From an uncultured Prevotellaceae bacterium (GTDB taxonomy: Bacteria; Bacteroidota; Bacteroidia; Bacteroidales; UBA3663): DNA of 64,000 nucleotides. The DNA lies in the NCBI GenBank assembly GCA_900319235.1, contig ONNR01000011.1:80053-144052 (forward strand), read 5' to 3'. The notes under the pieces are model-generated. The model was given only the letters and a program-made list of their open reading frames with translations. It was not told the DNA's origin and did not search any database. Shown here piece by piece: positions 36,156-45,900 of this stretch (its first letter is position 1; each line of letters starts with the position of its first letter). A program made the translations under genes and the position numbers.

Positions 36156-37166
36156 TCAGTCAATTAAATTTCGCTTTCTCAATTCTCGGATTAAATCCCT
36201 CGTGAACTCATCGGCTCCACGCGCATTCAGGTGTGAGCCGTCGTAGAAGAATTCGTTGCGATGGACGTACTTCGCGCTGTCGGTGAAGTCGAGGAACAGG
36301 AAACCGTTCCTTCGGGCAAGCTCCATGATGGGATCAATCCCCGAATCGTGATGACCGTACCACGTGGGAGAATAAACGAAGACGAACCTCGTGTCTTCAG
36401 CTTCCCGTATCATATCTTCGAAATACCTCAGCTTCAAGCTGTCGGTCAGCAGCTCTTCTTCGGAAGCCTTCTCGTTCAGCTGTTTTTCGTCCCTGATCCT
36501 GAGCGTGTCCAGCTCGCTGTGGACGGGAAGGAAGCCGAGAGTCATATTGTGCACGGGATAGCGGTAGCCCATGCAGTACCAGCGGAAACAATCCCTGCTC
36601 CATCGCTCCGTCGTCCCATTTCCGTAGTCATCCTCGAAGTAATCGTGCAGATGGAGGCGAAGGACGTGGTGCAGGGTGTCCTCCCCGTCGGTCAGCAGCC
36701 CCATGCCGTCGGCCACCGTGTAGCCTTGGCCGCACGACGTATAGTGGTTGCCCTCATACCGGCAGTCGCCTTCGTAGCTGCCCGAAATGCTGTCGCCATA
36801 TTGGAAGGGATAGACCAGTTCAGGCCGCTCTTGGGATAGGATGCGGTAGGCCCTGCGACTTTGCTCCCCTTTATTATATAATGTGTCTCCGCGCACAAGA
36901 TAATGCAGCATCCTGCCACGCTCGTAGATGACGATGGTGTCACCGTTCGAACGGACGGTCTGGAGATGGTCGGGACTGTCATCGGGAATGGCGGGAAGCG
37001 TCCAGGCGGACGCTTCTCCGCGCTCCCCTTCGCTGGCATACGGGACCTCAACACGACAGAGGAAGTCACCGTGTCTCAAGCCGCTTGTCGGAGCCGTGAG
37101 CGACACCTGAGCTATTACAGAGGTAGATAGAGCAAGGAGGAATGATATAGGAAATAAATATTTCAT
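36156..37166 (-). CDS. Secreted two-part protein with SGNH-like C-terminal segment
   Basis: 336 residues, signal peptide ending near VIAQ. The N-terminal 200 residues (VSLTAPTSGLRHGDFLCRVEVPY; RMLHYLVRGDTLYNKGEQSRRAYRILS; GLLTDGEDTLHHVLRLHLH) resemble secreted proteins encoded ahead of RHS genes in Bacteroidales, from memory. The C-terminal 100 residues (TRFVFVYSPTWYGHHDSGIDP; FLDFTDSAKYVHRNEFFYDGSHLNARGADEFTRDL) look like the end of an SGNH/DUF1574-type hydrolase with a D-x-x-H pair, but the matching GDS block is not visible. It may be a chimera formed by recombination. It lies upstream of RHS tip 2 on the same strand with a 180-nt gap. Confidence 0.6.
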   Translation of the reverse strand: MKYLFPISFLLALSTSVIAQVSLTAPTSGLRHGDFLCRVEVPYASEGERGEASAWTLPAIPDDSPDHLQTVRSNGDTIVIYERGRMLHYLVRGDTLYNKGEQSRRAYRILSQERPELVYPFQYGDSISGSYEGDCRYEGNHYTSCGQGYTVADGMGLLTDGEDTLHHVLRLHLHDYFEDDYGNGTTERWSRDCFRWYCMGYRYPVHNMTLGFLPVHSELDTLRIRDEKQLNEKASEEELLTDSLKLRYFEDMIREAEDTRFVFVYSPTWYGHHDSGIDPIMELARRNGFLFLDFTDSAKYVHRNEFFYDGSHLNARGADEFTRDLIRELRKRNLID

Positions 37167-37269
37167 AGGTGATTACTGTGTAGTTAAAAATGAAAGGAAG
37201 GGCTGACGAACTTCAACAATGAAACAAAGATGCAATTAAAACTACAGTCCAAGATGAAAAGAATGAGTT

Positions 37270-37983
37270 TCATATTGCGTCTTTCGAATTTGCAGTTAAT
37301 ATTCTTCCATCGTCCAGTTCTATCTCAATTCTTATATACTTCCCATCATCAAGAGCGGACTTCTCTAATTCGGGGAAAATGAAGCGCGCCTCGGCAAAAA
37401 CCATTGGACTGTAGGCGAGATACTCTTGGATTGTTGATCCTATCGCTATCTTTCCCAATAGCTTTTTCGATGTATCAATCAAAAGATTCATGCCGTCTTC
37501 ATCCCAAGATGTTATTCCTATGACATAATGGAATCGTGCCATATCAGTTAAGTCCGTTAGAAAGGCATCATCGTTATCATACAATGAAAAATGAATCTGC
37601 CTGCAACCTTCTGTTCTATATTCTACAATGACGGGCATAGACCCATTATATTTGTCTCCGTTTGGATCAAGATAATCCTTGATTTGTTGTTCTATCCCCT
37701 TTTCACCTTCAATATAATAAGGTTGAGGGATGGTATAGCCAATTTGTTCACGAAACTCACTGGTCACAAGCACATGAAGATCTAGGCAAGAAAGATTGTC
37801 AAAATGCTGAAGATCGCTTTCATCAAATACGATTATTCTTTCTGTTGGTCGGTGTTTGAACAACAGATAATAGCCATAATCTCCGATAACCATATCCGTA
37901 TTCTTGCTACACGAAACTATTATTAAGGAGATAAGTGAACAAATCACAAATCTACCTAAAGTTATAATTGATGTTTTTGCCAT
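37270..37983 (-). CDS. Lipoprotein of unknown function
   Basis: 237 residues with a lipobox ending in IIVSC followed by SKNTD. No domain is recognised. The middle contains VIVEYRTEGCRQIHFSLYDNDDAF and the C-terminus a strand-rich segment (KYIRIEIELDDGRILTANS). It is AT-rich like the RHS tips, is followed by one of the GAAAGGRCTGA motifs at 37192-37207, and might be another immunity or decoy gene of the island, but nothing in the sequence proves that. Confidence 0.65.
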   Translation of the reverse strand: MAKTSIITLGRFVICSLISLIIVSCSKNTDMVIGDYGYYLLFKHRPTERIIVFDESDLQHFDNLSCLDLHVLVTSEFREQIGYTIPQPYYIEGEKGIEQQIKDYLDPNGDKYNGSMPVIVEYRTEGCRQIHFSLYDNDDAFLTDLTDMARFHYVIGITSWDEDGMNLLIDTSKKLLGKIAIGSTIQEYLAYSPMVFAEARFIFPELEKSALDDGKYIRIEIELDDGRILTANSKDAI

Positions 37984-38092
37984 ATTTATGTTTTATTAGA
38001 TTGTTAATAAGAACTATGTTATTCACAAAAACCTATAAATGCCATATCGTTAAATAACCTGTAATGATAGGGCTGACGTAATGGACGAAAAG

Positions 38093-38476
38093 CTATTCTA
38101 CACTATATTCCCCATAATATATAGTACCATCAGCGCACGTGAGTGTAATCTCATAATCATCAGCGTTGGTGGAGACATAGAGGCTATCGGAACCTCCGCT
38201 GACTGCGTAGAACATGGCATCGAAAACTTCGTTGTCTGAAACTCGTACAACCTCGCACTCTACTATGCCAAGAGGGGCTGAAAAGGTGAAGGTCAGTTCG
38301 CCTTCTAAAAAGTAACAAGTGATGGCAGCAATGCCTGGTGAACGGAAAACGCCTTCTTTTGTAGGATTGCTGGCAAGGGGGACTTCTTTAGGAATATTGT
38401 CCTCTTCGGCATAAAGAGAGGCAGCTCCACTAAGAGCAAACATAATCGCTGTAAGTAAAAAAAGATGATTTCTCAT
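38093..38476 (-). CDS. Small secreted DUF3244-like protein
   Basis: 127 residues with a signal peptide ending in LYAE. The remainder is one all-beta domain (FRSPGIAAITCYFLEGELTFTFSAPLGIVECEVVRVSDNEVF ... YEITLTCADGTIYYGEYSVE) of the DUF3244 type common in Bacteroidales, often encoded next to TPR-lipoprotein regulators. Such a regulator gene follows upstream at 38689-40416. A -7-like element TAACTTTGC is present at 38538-38546 on the minus strand. The function is unknown. Confidence 0.75.
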   Translation of the reverse strand: MRNHLFLLTAIMFALSGAASLYAEEDNIPKEVPLASNPTKEGVFRSPGIAAITCYFLEGELTFTFSAPLGIVECEVVRVSDNEVFDAMFYAVSGGSDSLYVSTNADDYEITLTCADGTIYYGEYSVE

Positions 38477-38631
38477 AATGATTTCTCATAATGAAAGGTT
38501 ACAATAAATTAGTTTGAAACATTTTGATTTTAGCACTGCAAAGTTATAGATTTTTTCCAAAATAATTGGGGGACATCATCAAATAATTATTATTTAATTT
38601 ATTCAAAGTAATTCCCTAAAAATTAAGTAAT

Positions 38632-38673
38632 ACAAATGAAGCTCACTGAAAAAAATCAGTGAGCTTCATTTGT
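38632..38673. terminator. 18-bp perfect hairpin behind the TPR regulator gene
   Basis: ACAAATGAAGCTCACTGA and its exact complement flank a 6-nt A loop (T on the minus strand). It lies 16 nt after the minus-strand stop at 38689. Confidence 0.65.
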
Positions 38674-38688
38674 TAATAGGGGGACAGA

Positions 38689-40416
38689 CTACAAAAGTGA
38701 GGCTATTTCGACACTAAAGGGAGAGCCCGATTGGAGAATCTTAGCTTTCAGCCGCTGCACTCGTTTCTTAATCGTATCGGGGTTTTCCTGCTTCATTAAC
38801 AAACCAATGGATCGATAGCTGAATCCAGCGACTTTTAATCGATACAATAGAAAATCTTCGTCTGAAAGTCCGATGTCCAATGACCTAGCTTTCTGCATTA
38901 CATTATTAAAATGTTGGTCAATGATGTGCTCAAGTTCTTTCTGCTGAACAGGAGAGGCAAATCCCTTGATAAGCTTCAGAACATTCTCATAAATTATTTG
39001 CTGCTCGTCCACTCTCCCCTTATTATTGAAATACGAAGTACAAAGGATGTTCAAATCTCGAAAACTTTTGGAAAAAAGGTTTCTAACTTGGATTTGAAGG
39101 GCTTCTTCCCGAAAAAGATGGGCTGATTGACGACTCTCAATATATTGATGAAGAGCAGAAATATCGCTATCGCGGTCGAAAAGCGTCTGCTGAAGAATTG
39201 ATACACTAACAACATAGGCATCAATCTCTTGTTTGTGCTCTTTTCGCTTCTGAATAACGTACGAAATACCCCAAGCCACAATCATAAGAATAAGGATAGA
39301 CACCAATACCCATTGTTTCTGTTGCTGAGCTGATACATATTGAATGTGTAAGTTTTGCTGATAAAGCAATTCTTTCTGAACTGATGCAACAGAATGAGAT
39401 GACATAGCACGTACAAGGGAGTCCTGAAGAAAGGATTTACGAGCAAGCGCATCGTATGCACCTCTGTAGTCTGACGTTTGATAACAAACATTGCGCATTG
39501 CAGCAAAGTAGAAAACGGAATCTCGGGCATCTTGAATCAACTCCTTGGCAAAAAGCAGGTCTTGTCTTGCACGATCAATATCTTTTCGATTGATATCTAC
39601 ATAAACACGATTGGAGTAGTCTAAGAATGAGAATGGTGGTGAGAGTCGGTCAAAAAGCTCGTTTCCCTTTTCGAAATCCCCCATATTCACACAAAGGTCA
39701 ATATACTGGCGGATGCACTCATTCGTAGTAATTGAATTGCAAGAATGAGAAATAACGTATTCAAAAAGTCGCTTGGCTTCTTCATTCTGTTTATAATAAC
39801 TTAGCGCCGTAGCCTTATACACCAAAGCCTGTTCCATACGATGCGAAGCACCAGCTACCGAGAAACAATGATATGCAGAATCGGCATAGGAAATGGCATC
39901 AACGCTGCCGAGCATACGGCATATCAGAGAAAGATTTAAGTATGCCATACCTTGCCACGTCTTATCTGATGGCTCATAAGCTAAATCTGCAGCTTTGTAA
40001 AAGGATGTAAAGGCAAGCGCATAGTCATTATTATTTCGTTGAATGCTTCCATGGTAAAAATGCGCTAGCAACCGTTCGTGGTCACTTCCATGTTCGTCAT
40101 AGTAGCGGACGGCACTGAGGATGAGGCTGTCGTTGGTTTCGTCGATGTAGTTCTTGTCGTGGGTCTGCGTCTTGAGCAGAGCATAACGCGCCATCTGACG
40201 GTCTCCTTCAATGCTCACTGCACCTGCATCAAGGAGACTGTCGAGGCGAACAAGTTCGATGAGGGCAGAATCGGGATGCTGCTCAACGACTTGCTCGATG
40301 CGGTCGAGAGAGGCAGCTACCTCACGATTGCCACGACTGCATGATGTTAAAAAAGACAGGAGGAGCATGATGAGAATCGAGAATCGGCTCCTCCTGTTAA
40401 GGAAATCTATCATCAT
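38689..40416 (-). CDS. TPR-containing membrane lipoprotein with C-terminal HTH-like region
   Basis: 575 residues with a lipobox ending in LTSC. TPR-like helices fill about 30-360 (LLAHFYHGSIQRNNNDYALAFTSFYKAADLAYEP; ALVYKATALSYYKQNEEAKRLFEYVI). A transmembrane helix (WVLVSILILMIVAWGISYVI, about 370-390) leads to a coiled-coil and a C-terminal segment LSDEDFLLYRLKVAGFSYRSIGLLMKQENPDTIKKRVQRLKAKI that reads like a LuxR/sigma-type HTH. This is a common Bacteroidales regulator architecture with periplasmic TPR sensor and cytoplasmic DNA-binding end. It starts 24 nt after the GH3 stop and is probably in the same transcript, so it may control the GH3-GH31-SGNH-GH95 set. The start is one of two adjacent ATGs. 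Confidence 0.8.
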   Translation of the reverse strand: MMIDFLNRRSRFSILIMLLLSFLTSCSRGNREVAASLDRIEQVVEQHPDSALIELVRLDSLLDAGAVSIEGDRQMARYALLKTQTHDKNYIDETNDSLILSAVRYYDEHGSDHERLLAHFYHGSIQRNNNDYALAFTSFYKAADLAYEPSDKTWQGMAYLNLSLICRMLGSVDAISYADSAYHCFSVAGASHRMEQALVYKATALSYYKQNEEAKRLFEYVISHSCNSITTNECIRQYIDLCVNMGDFEKGNELFDRLSPPFSFLDYSNRVYVDINRKDIDRARQDLLFAKELIQDARDSVFYFAAMRNVCYQTSDYRGAYDALARKSFLQDSLVRAMSSHSVASVQKELLYQQNLHIQYVSAQQQKQWVLVSILILMIVAWGISYVIQKRKEHKQEIDAYVVSVSILQQTLFDRDSDISALHQYIESRQSAHLFREEALQIQVRNLFSKSFRDLNILCTSYFNNKGRVDEQQIIYENVLKLIKGFASPVQQKELEHIIDQHFNNVMQKARSLDIGLSDEDFLLYRLKVAGFSYRSIGLLMKQENPDTIKKRVQRLKAKILQSGSPFSVEIASLL

Positions 40417-40440
40417 AAGAAAAACGATGTCAGATAATCA

Positions 40441-42891
40441 TCAGCGGGTGATATCGACCTTGCCACGGATATCGACTGATGAGGAGCCGACAAAGACGGT
40501 GAAGTCGCCAGGTTCGTATAACCAGCGGCCTTTCACTTCATCGTAATAGCAGAGGTCATCGTTCTGAATGACGTAGCTCACTACCTTGCGCTCACCAGGC
40601 TTGAGGTTGACCTTCTCGAAGTGCTTCAATTCCTTCTTGGGACGGACGACGGAGCTCTTGTTATCGGAGACATAGAACTGCACCACCTCCTGGCCTTCGA
40701 CCTTGCCGACATTGGTGATTTCGACACTCACAGTGCCTGCATAAATGGTAGGTATGCCGTATGCGAACTTCGTGTAGCTCAAACCATAGCCAAAGGGGAA
40801 AATTACGCCTGAGGTTCCCACGCCATTGAGCTTGTGATAGTCGTACCAGCGGTAGCCCACAAGGATGTCCTCTGCATAAACCTCCACTTCGTCACCAGCA
40901 CCACGATGGGAGGAGGGATCGATGGAGGTGTTGAGTGTCTTGAGCGACGGATCGAAGTTGCGAGCGGCATCGCGCAGAGCTGAAGGACCCTTGGAGGCAA
41001 TGGCAAGCAGGTCGGCCGAACGTGGATTCTTGTTGGGTTGGTAGCGCCAGGCGGCAGGCACCTCATCGGGACTGACACCAGGATAGCTGACACGGCCCAG
41101 CTGATGGGCAGGACAGTCGGCAAGCGAGGCTGGATAGGTGAAGATGGTCTTGCCCGACGGACACACATCGCCCGAAAGGATGTCGGCCAAAGCAGCCCCC
41201 GCCATCGAGCCGAGATACCAGCTCTGAAGGAGCGCAGGCACACGGCTGAGCCACGGCATGCGGAAGGCATTGCCCGAGATGATGACGCAGACTATGCGAG
41301 GATTGGCAGCGGCAAGCGCATCGATAAGCTCGTTCTGATGGAAATCGAGATCGTAGGAGAGTCGATCGCCGCCCTCGCAGTCAGAAAAATGGTTCTTGTT
41401 CAAACCGCCCACGAAGATCACAAGATCGGCCTCGCGTGCCTTCTTGACGGCTTCGGCGCGCAACTCGGCATAGACGCTTTCTGCGATGGGTTCGATGCGG
41501 CCATAAAAGGCGCCTCCCGAACGATAGCCCTCGGCATAGTCGATGGTGACCTTGTCGCCAAAACGATCACGGATGCCCTGCAAAGGCGAAATCTCGACCT
41601 TGGTCTTGAGTTCCGACGAACCTCCGCCCATGCAGAGGCTGCGTGTAGCATTCTCGCCTACAACGAGGATGCGGCGATAGCGCTCGGGACGAAGAGGCAG
41701 CAGGGAAGTCTCACCCTTTCCCGCTCCAGCAGGAGCGGAGTTCTTGAGGAGGACAATGCCTTCGTCGGCTATGCGGCGAGCAGCGGCAAGTTGGGCGTCG
41801 CTGGCTACACGACCATTGGGATAGGCGGTGACGGCGCTGGCTTCGGTACGGAATAACAGGCGAAGGATGCGTGCAGCCTTGTCATTGATGATTGAGTCGG
41901 GCACTTCGCCTCGCAGACACTTCTCGTAGTAGGCACGGCCCAGGTAATAGTCGTCATAGCCGAAATCACCAGCCTCGGAGGTGAGACCGTTGGTATAGGT
42001 TCCCATCTCGACATCGAGACCATTGAAGATGGCTTCGTCGGTATTGTGGGCAGCTCCCCAGTCGGTGATGACCACTCCATCGAAGTTCCAATCACCTTTC
42101 AATATATCGTCGATGAGCACCTCGTTGTGCGAAGCATGCTGGTTGAGATACTGGTTGTAAGAGCCCATAATGCTCCACACCTTGCCTTTCTCGACGGCAG
42201 CCTTGAAAGGTGGCAGGTAAATCTCGTGAAGAGCTCGATCGGACACCTTGACATCGATATGGCCGCGGAATTCTTCCTGATCATTAAGGACAAAATGCTT
42301 GACACAAGCAGCTACACCATTTCGCTGAATGCCATCGATGTAGGGCACCACCATCTTCGAAGCGAGACAGGGGTCTTCGCCCATATACTCGAAGTTGCGA
42401 CCATTGAGCGGCGTGCGATAGATGTTCACACCGGGGCCGAGCAGGACATTCTTGCGGCGATAGCGCGCCTCTTGTCCTACGTTGAAGCCATAGGAGAAAG
42501 CGAGGTCACGATTCCAGGTGGCAGCAAGGCAAGTAAGCGCAGGATAGGCGGTGATGGAGTCGCTGTTCCAACCCGCATAGCCCCAATCGTTCCAATTGAT
42601 TTCGGCGCGCACACCATGGGGGCCGTCGCTGTAGCGCACCTCAGGAATGCCAAGACGTGGCACACCAGGAGTAGAGAATTTCGACTGAGCATAGCACAGA
42701 CGAACCTTCTCGGCCAGCGTCATCTGGCTGAGTGCATCCTTGACGCGTTGCTCGATGGGTTGGGTACTGAGGGAATAGGTAGGTATAAAAAGTGTGGATT
42801 GGGCCTCATAGGGATCAATCACTACCTGCTGGGCCATAGCAGCAGTGGCTAATGTGGCCAGGAGGATGGGTAATGTATGACGAAAGTACAT
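40441..42891 (-). CDS. GH3 beta-glucosidase / beta-xylosidase family
   Basis: 816 residues, signal peptide ending in AMAQ. The N-terminal (beta/alpha)8 domain carries KHFVLNDQE and the nucleophile in GVVITDWGA (about D277). The alpha/beta-sandwich domain and a C-terminal fibronectin-III-like domain (VSVEITNVGKVEGQEVVQFYVSD) follow, in the normal order. It would cleave terminal beta-glucose or beta-xylose from oligosaccharides in the periplasm. With the PA14-GH31 and GH95 upstream on the same strand it fits backbone release after side-chain removal from xyloglucan. Exact specificity is not readable. Confidence 0.9.
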   Translation of the reverse strand: MYFRHTLPILLATLATAAMAQQVVIDPYEAQSTLFIPTYSLSTQPIEQRVKDALSQMTLAEKVRLCYAQSKFSTPGVPRLGIPEVRYSDGPHGVRAEINWNDWGYAGWNSDSITAYPALTCLAATWNRDLAFSYGFNVGQEARYRRKNVLLGPGVNIYRTPLNGRNFEYMGEDPCLASKMVVPYIDGIQRNGVAACVKHFVLNDQEEFRGHIDVKVSDRALHEIYLPPFKAAVEKGKVWSIMGSYNQYLNQHASHNEVLIDDILKGDWNFDGVVITDWGAAHNTDEAIFNGLDVEMGTYTNGLTSEAGDFGYDDYYLGRAYYEKCLRGEVPDSIINDKAARILRLLFRTEASAVTAYPNGRVASDAQLAAARRIADEGIVLLKNSAPAGAGKGETSLLPLRPERYRRILVVGENATRSLCMGGGSSELKTKVEISPLQGIRDRFGDKVTIDYAEGYRSGGAFYGRIEPIAESVYAELRAEAVKKAREADLVIFVGGLNKNHFSDCEGGDRLSYDLDFHQNELIDALAAANPRIVCVIISGNAFRMPWLSRVPALLQSWYLGSMAGAALADILSGDVCPSGKTIFTYPASLADCPAHQLGRVSYPGVSPDEVPAAWRYQPNKNPRSADLLAIASKGPSALRDAARNFDPSLKTLNTSIDPSSHRGAGDEVEVYAEDILVGYRWYDYHKLNGVGTSGVIFPFGYGLSYTKFAYGIPTIYAGTVSVEITNVGKVEGQEVVQFYVSDNKSSVVRPKKELKHFEKVNLKPGERKVVSYVIQNDDLCYYDEVKGRWLYEPGDFTVFVGSSSVDIRGKVDITR

Positions 42892-42912
42892 ATGGGTTTA
42901 GGAGGGTTTATG

Positions 42913-42938
42913 TTGGCAGCCAAGCTTGGCTGCCAACT
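42913..42938. repeat. Perfect 26-bp palindrome between GH31 and GH3
   Basis: GTTGGCAGCCAAG followed directly by its exact reverse complement, with no loop. It lies in the 68-nt gap 21 nt upstream of the GH3 start. Confidence 0.85.
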
Positions 42939-42959
42939 AAAACTAAAACAAATGGGGGA

Positions 42960-45900
42960 TTATAGCTTCACGACTTGTGCCTTGCCATCATACTGCACTT
43001 CGATGCCCTTGGCTTCAGGATCGTAGCCCTGGATGCGTTTGGCTCCGACAGGCACAACGATGAAGGTGCGCTTCTGAAGCATGCCAGGGAACTCGCCTTC
43101 GCGGTCGGAGATGGTGAGTTCCTTCTGTGCCTCGTTGTAACTGAAGTGAATGTTGGCGAAACGTCCAGCCTCGTAGCCATAGTTGGTTCCTTCGTCCTCG
43201 TAGAGGGTGAAGTCGCCGTCCTGACCCTCATAGACGTAGAGACGGATGGTTCCAGCAGGTTTCTCGTCGCTATACTGCAAAGCGGGACCGAAGGGGATGA
43301 TGGAGCCACTGGGCACGAAGACGGGAATCTGCTCGTAGGGAGCGGCACAGATGCGGGTCTCGCCACCTTCGGAGGCGATGCGACCATCGTAGAAGTTGTA
43401 CCAGATGCGGCCTTCGGGGAAATAGACGTCACGCTGGCGCGCCTTGTACTGATAAACGGGACAAACCATAAACGAAGGACCGAACATGAACTGGTAGCCG
43501 AGGTCGAGCACCTTGGAATCGTAGCCGAAATCCATTACGAGGGGACGAAGCATGGTGTAGTCGTCGAAATGAACCTTGCCTGCCAACGAGTAGATGTAAG
43601 GCATCATGCGATAGCGGAATTCGATGCAGGAACGAATCACCTTGTAGGCGGGATGCGACTCGGGAGCGATGTTCCAGGGTTCGCGGAACGGGAACTGGCC
43701 GTGTACGCGATACATAGGTGTGAAGACACCCCATTCGTGCCAGCGCACATTAAGTTCGCGCCAGTCGCGCATATCCTCGTTCTCACGGCCGGTGGCATCA
43801 AAGAAGTGCTGGGCAGCCTCATAGCGTTTCTCAACCGAGAAACCTCCGATGTCCTGGCTCCAATAAGGAATGCCCGAGATGGAGAAGTTGAGACCTGCGG
43901 TGATCTGCGTCTTCATGTCCTCCCAGCGGGTGCCGATGTCGCCCGACCAAGTGGCAGTAGAGAATCGCTGCTCGGCAGCAAAGCCGTTACGTGTGAGTAG
44001 GAAGACACGCTGATTGTCGGGTGAGAATGCAGCGTCGTTGCCAAAGCCGTACTGGTTCCACTTGGCCTGCTTCTGGAGAGCCTGCGAATCGTCGGCCTTG
44101 ATGCCCTGACGCTCGACAGCTGTCTCATAGCCACGCTGACCGTCGTAGATGGCCTCGGCATTGACGATGGAATAGGCGTTGAAATACTCATCGCTCGAGC
44201 CGAGAGCGGTGGGGCCGCAGAGCAGTTTGCGATAAGGCAGGTCGGTGCAGTCGCGCACATTGGGCTCGGAGGCATCCATCCACCAGGCATCCATACCGAT
44301 GACGCCGAGTTTCTCGTAGAGCTGACGCCAGAAAACTTTGCGTGCATCGAGGTCGTAGGCATCGTAGAAGGCATATTTGAAGCCCAGCCAGTCGTAAAGC
44401 GAGTCCTTGATGCTCTGCTGGTAGATCTTGCCCATCTGGTCAAGCTCCTTCATGTTGTCGGTAGTGAGGTAGTACTTGGGCCAGCAGGAGATCATGATCT
44501 TGGCATGTTGGGCATGGATGGTGTCAATCATACCCTTGGGGTCGTTGAAACGAAGGGTGTCGAAGGTGAATGCACCCCAAGAGTCGGGACTCCAGTAGTT
44601 CCAGTCCATGACGATGTTGTCGATAGGCAGCTTGCGGTCACGGAAGCCCTTGAGGGCATCGAGAATCTCGCGCTGACTCTTGTAGCGCTCGCGGCTCTGC
44701 CAGAAGCCGAAGAGCCACTTCGGCATAATCTGAGCCTTGCCGGTGAGTGTGCGGTAACCCTTGACAACCTCATCGCTGTTGTCGCCTGCGATGAAGTAGT
44801 AGTCGAGCTGCTGCACCATTTCGCTCCAGAAGCTCAGCTTGGCCTGCTCTTCGGGAAGAACGGGAGCCAAGGCTCGCAGTCCGCAATAGGCTTCACCACC
44901 ATCGGGTGCCCATTCGAGACGGAACTTGTAGCGCTTGCCTGCCTCCATATTGACGGCGAACTTGCGGGCATTGGGGTTCCAAGCGGTGCGCCAGATGGTC
45001 TGGTCGCCCTCGACACCCGTGCCTTGCACATCCTCGGTATAGACGTTGCGGTCATTGATGTAGATCTTCTGGTAGCCGCTGTAGTAATGACTGAAGTTGT
45101 ATTCGCCGGTCACATGAGGCACAATCTCGCCCTCGAAGGTCACCTGTGCCTTGTAAAGCGGGTATTTAGGCAGGTTCTTGGCCGAAGCAAGGTTCTCGAA
45201 ATAGATGCTATCCTCACGACGAACAAGTGTCTCCTCGCCCGGTGCGGAATAGGTGCCAGTGAGCGCACCAGCGACACCTTCCTTGTCGTAGAGGTCGAAG
45301 AGTTCGGGCAGCTGGCTGTAGTCCTTGGGGTTGCCGAAACGCATCAGCGAATAACTATCGACAAGCACACCGTAGTTGCGGCTCGACACGACGAATGGAA
45401 CAGAGACCTTGGTGTTGTACTGGAAAAGCTCTTCGTTCTTGCCCTTGTAGTTCCAGTCGTCGGCCTGATGCTGGCCGAGGCCATAGAATGCCTCGTCGGC
45501 AGGGCTTTCGAAGACAACGCGTGTGGACCATCCCTTCCAAGTGGTGGGATTGGGCACTTCGGCCGGGCCATCGGCATTGGCGGTCCAGACAGTCTGCGTA
45601 GCACTGAAAGGTGCAAAGGTCTTGCTTCCCTGTGCCTGTTCGGCAAGGATGACATCACCCTTGAGGTTGGTGAACCACACCTGGCCATTGCTCTTGAGCA
45701 CATTGGCCACGACGAAGGCGGTCTTGACCTGCACAGTGTCGCCACGTTCGGTGGTCTCGTACTTGACCTGCTGGTCCTGCGGGACGATGATGAGAGAAGG
45801 ACGATCGGCGAACTTGTTTTCGGCTGTAGCCGTTACGCGAATAATCTTCTCGCCCATCACTTCAAGACGGACGAGCTTGGGGCCATCGGTGGTCGTCTGT

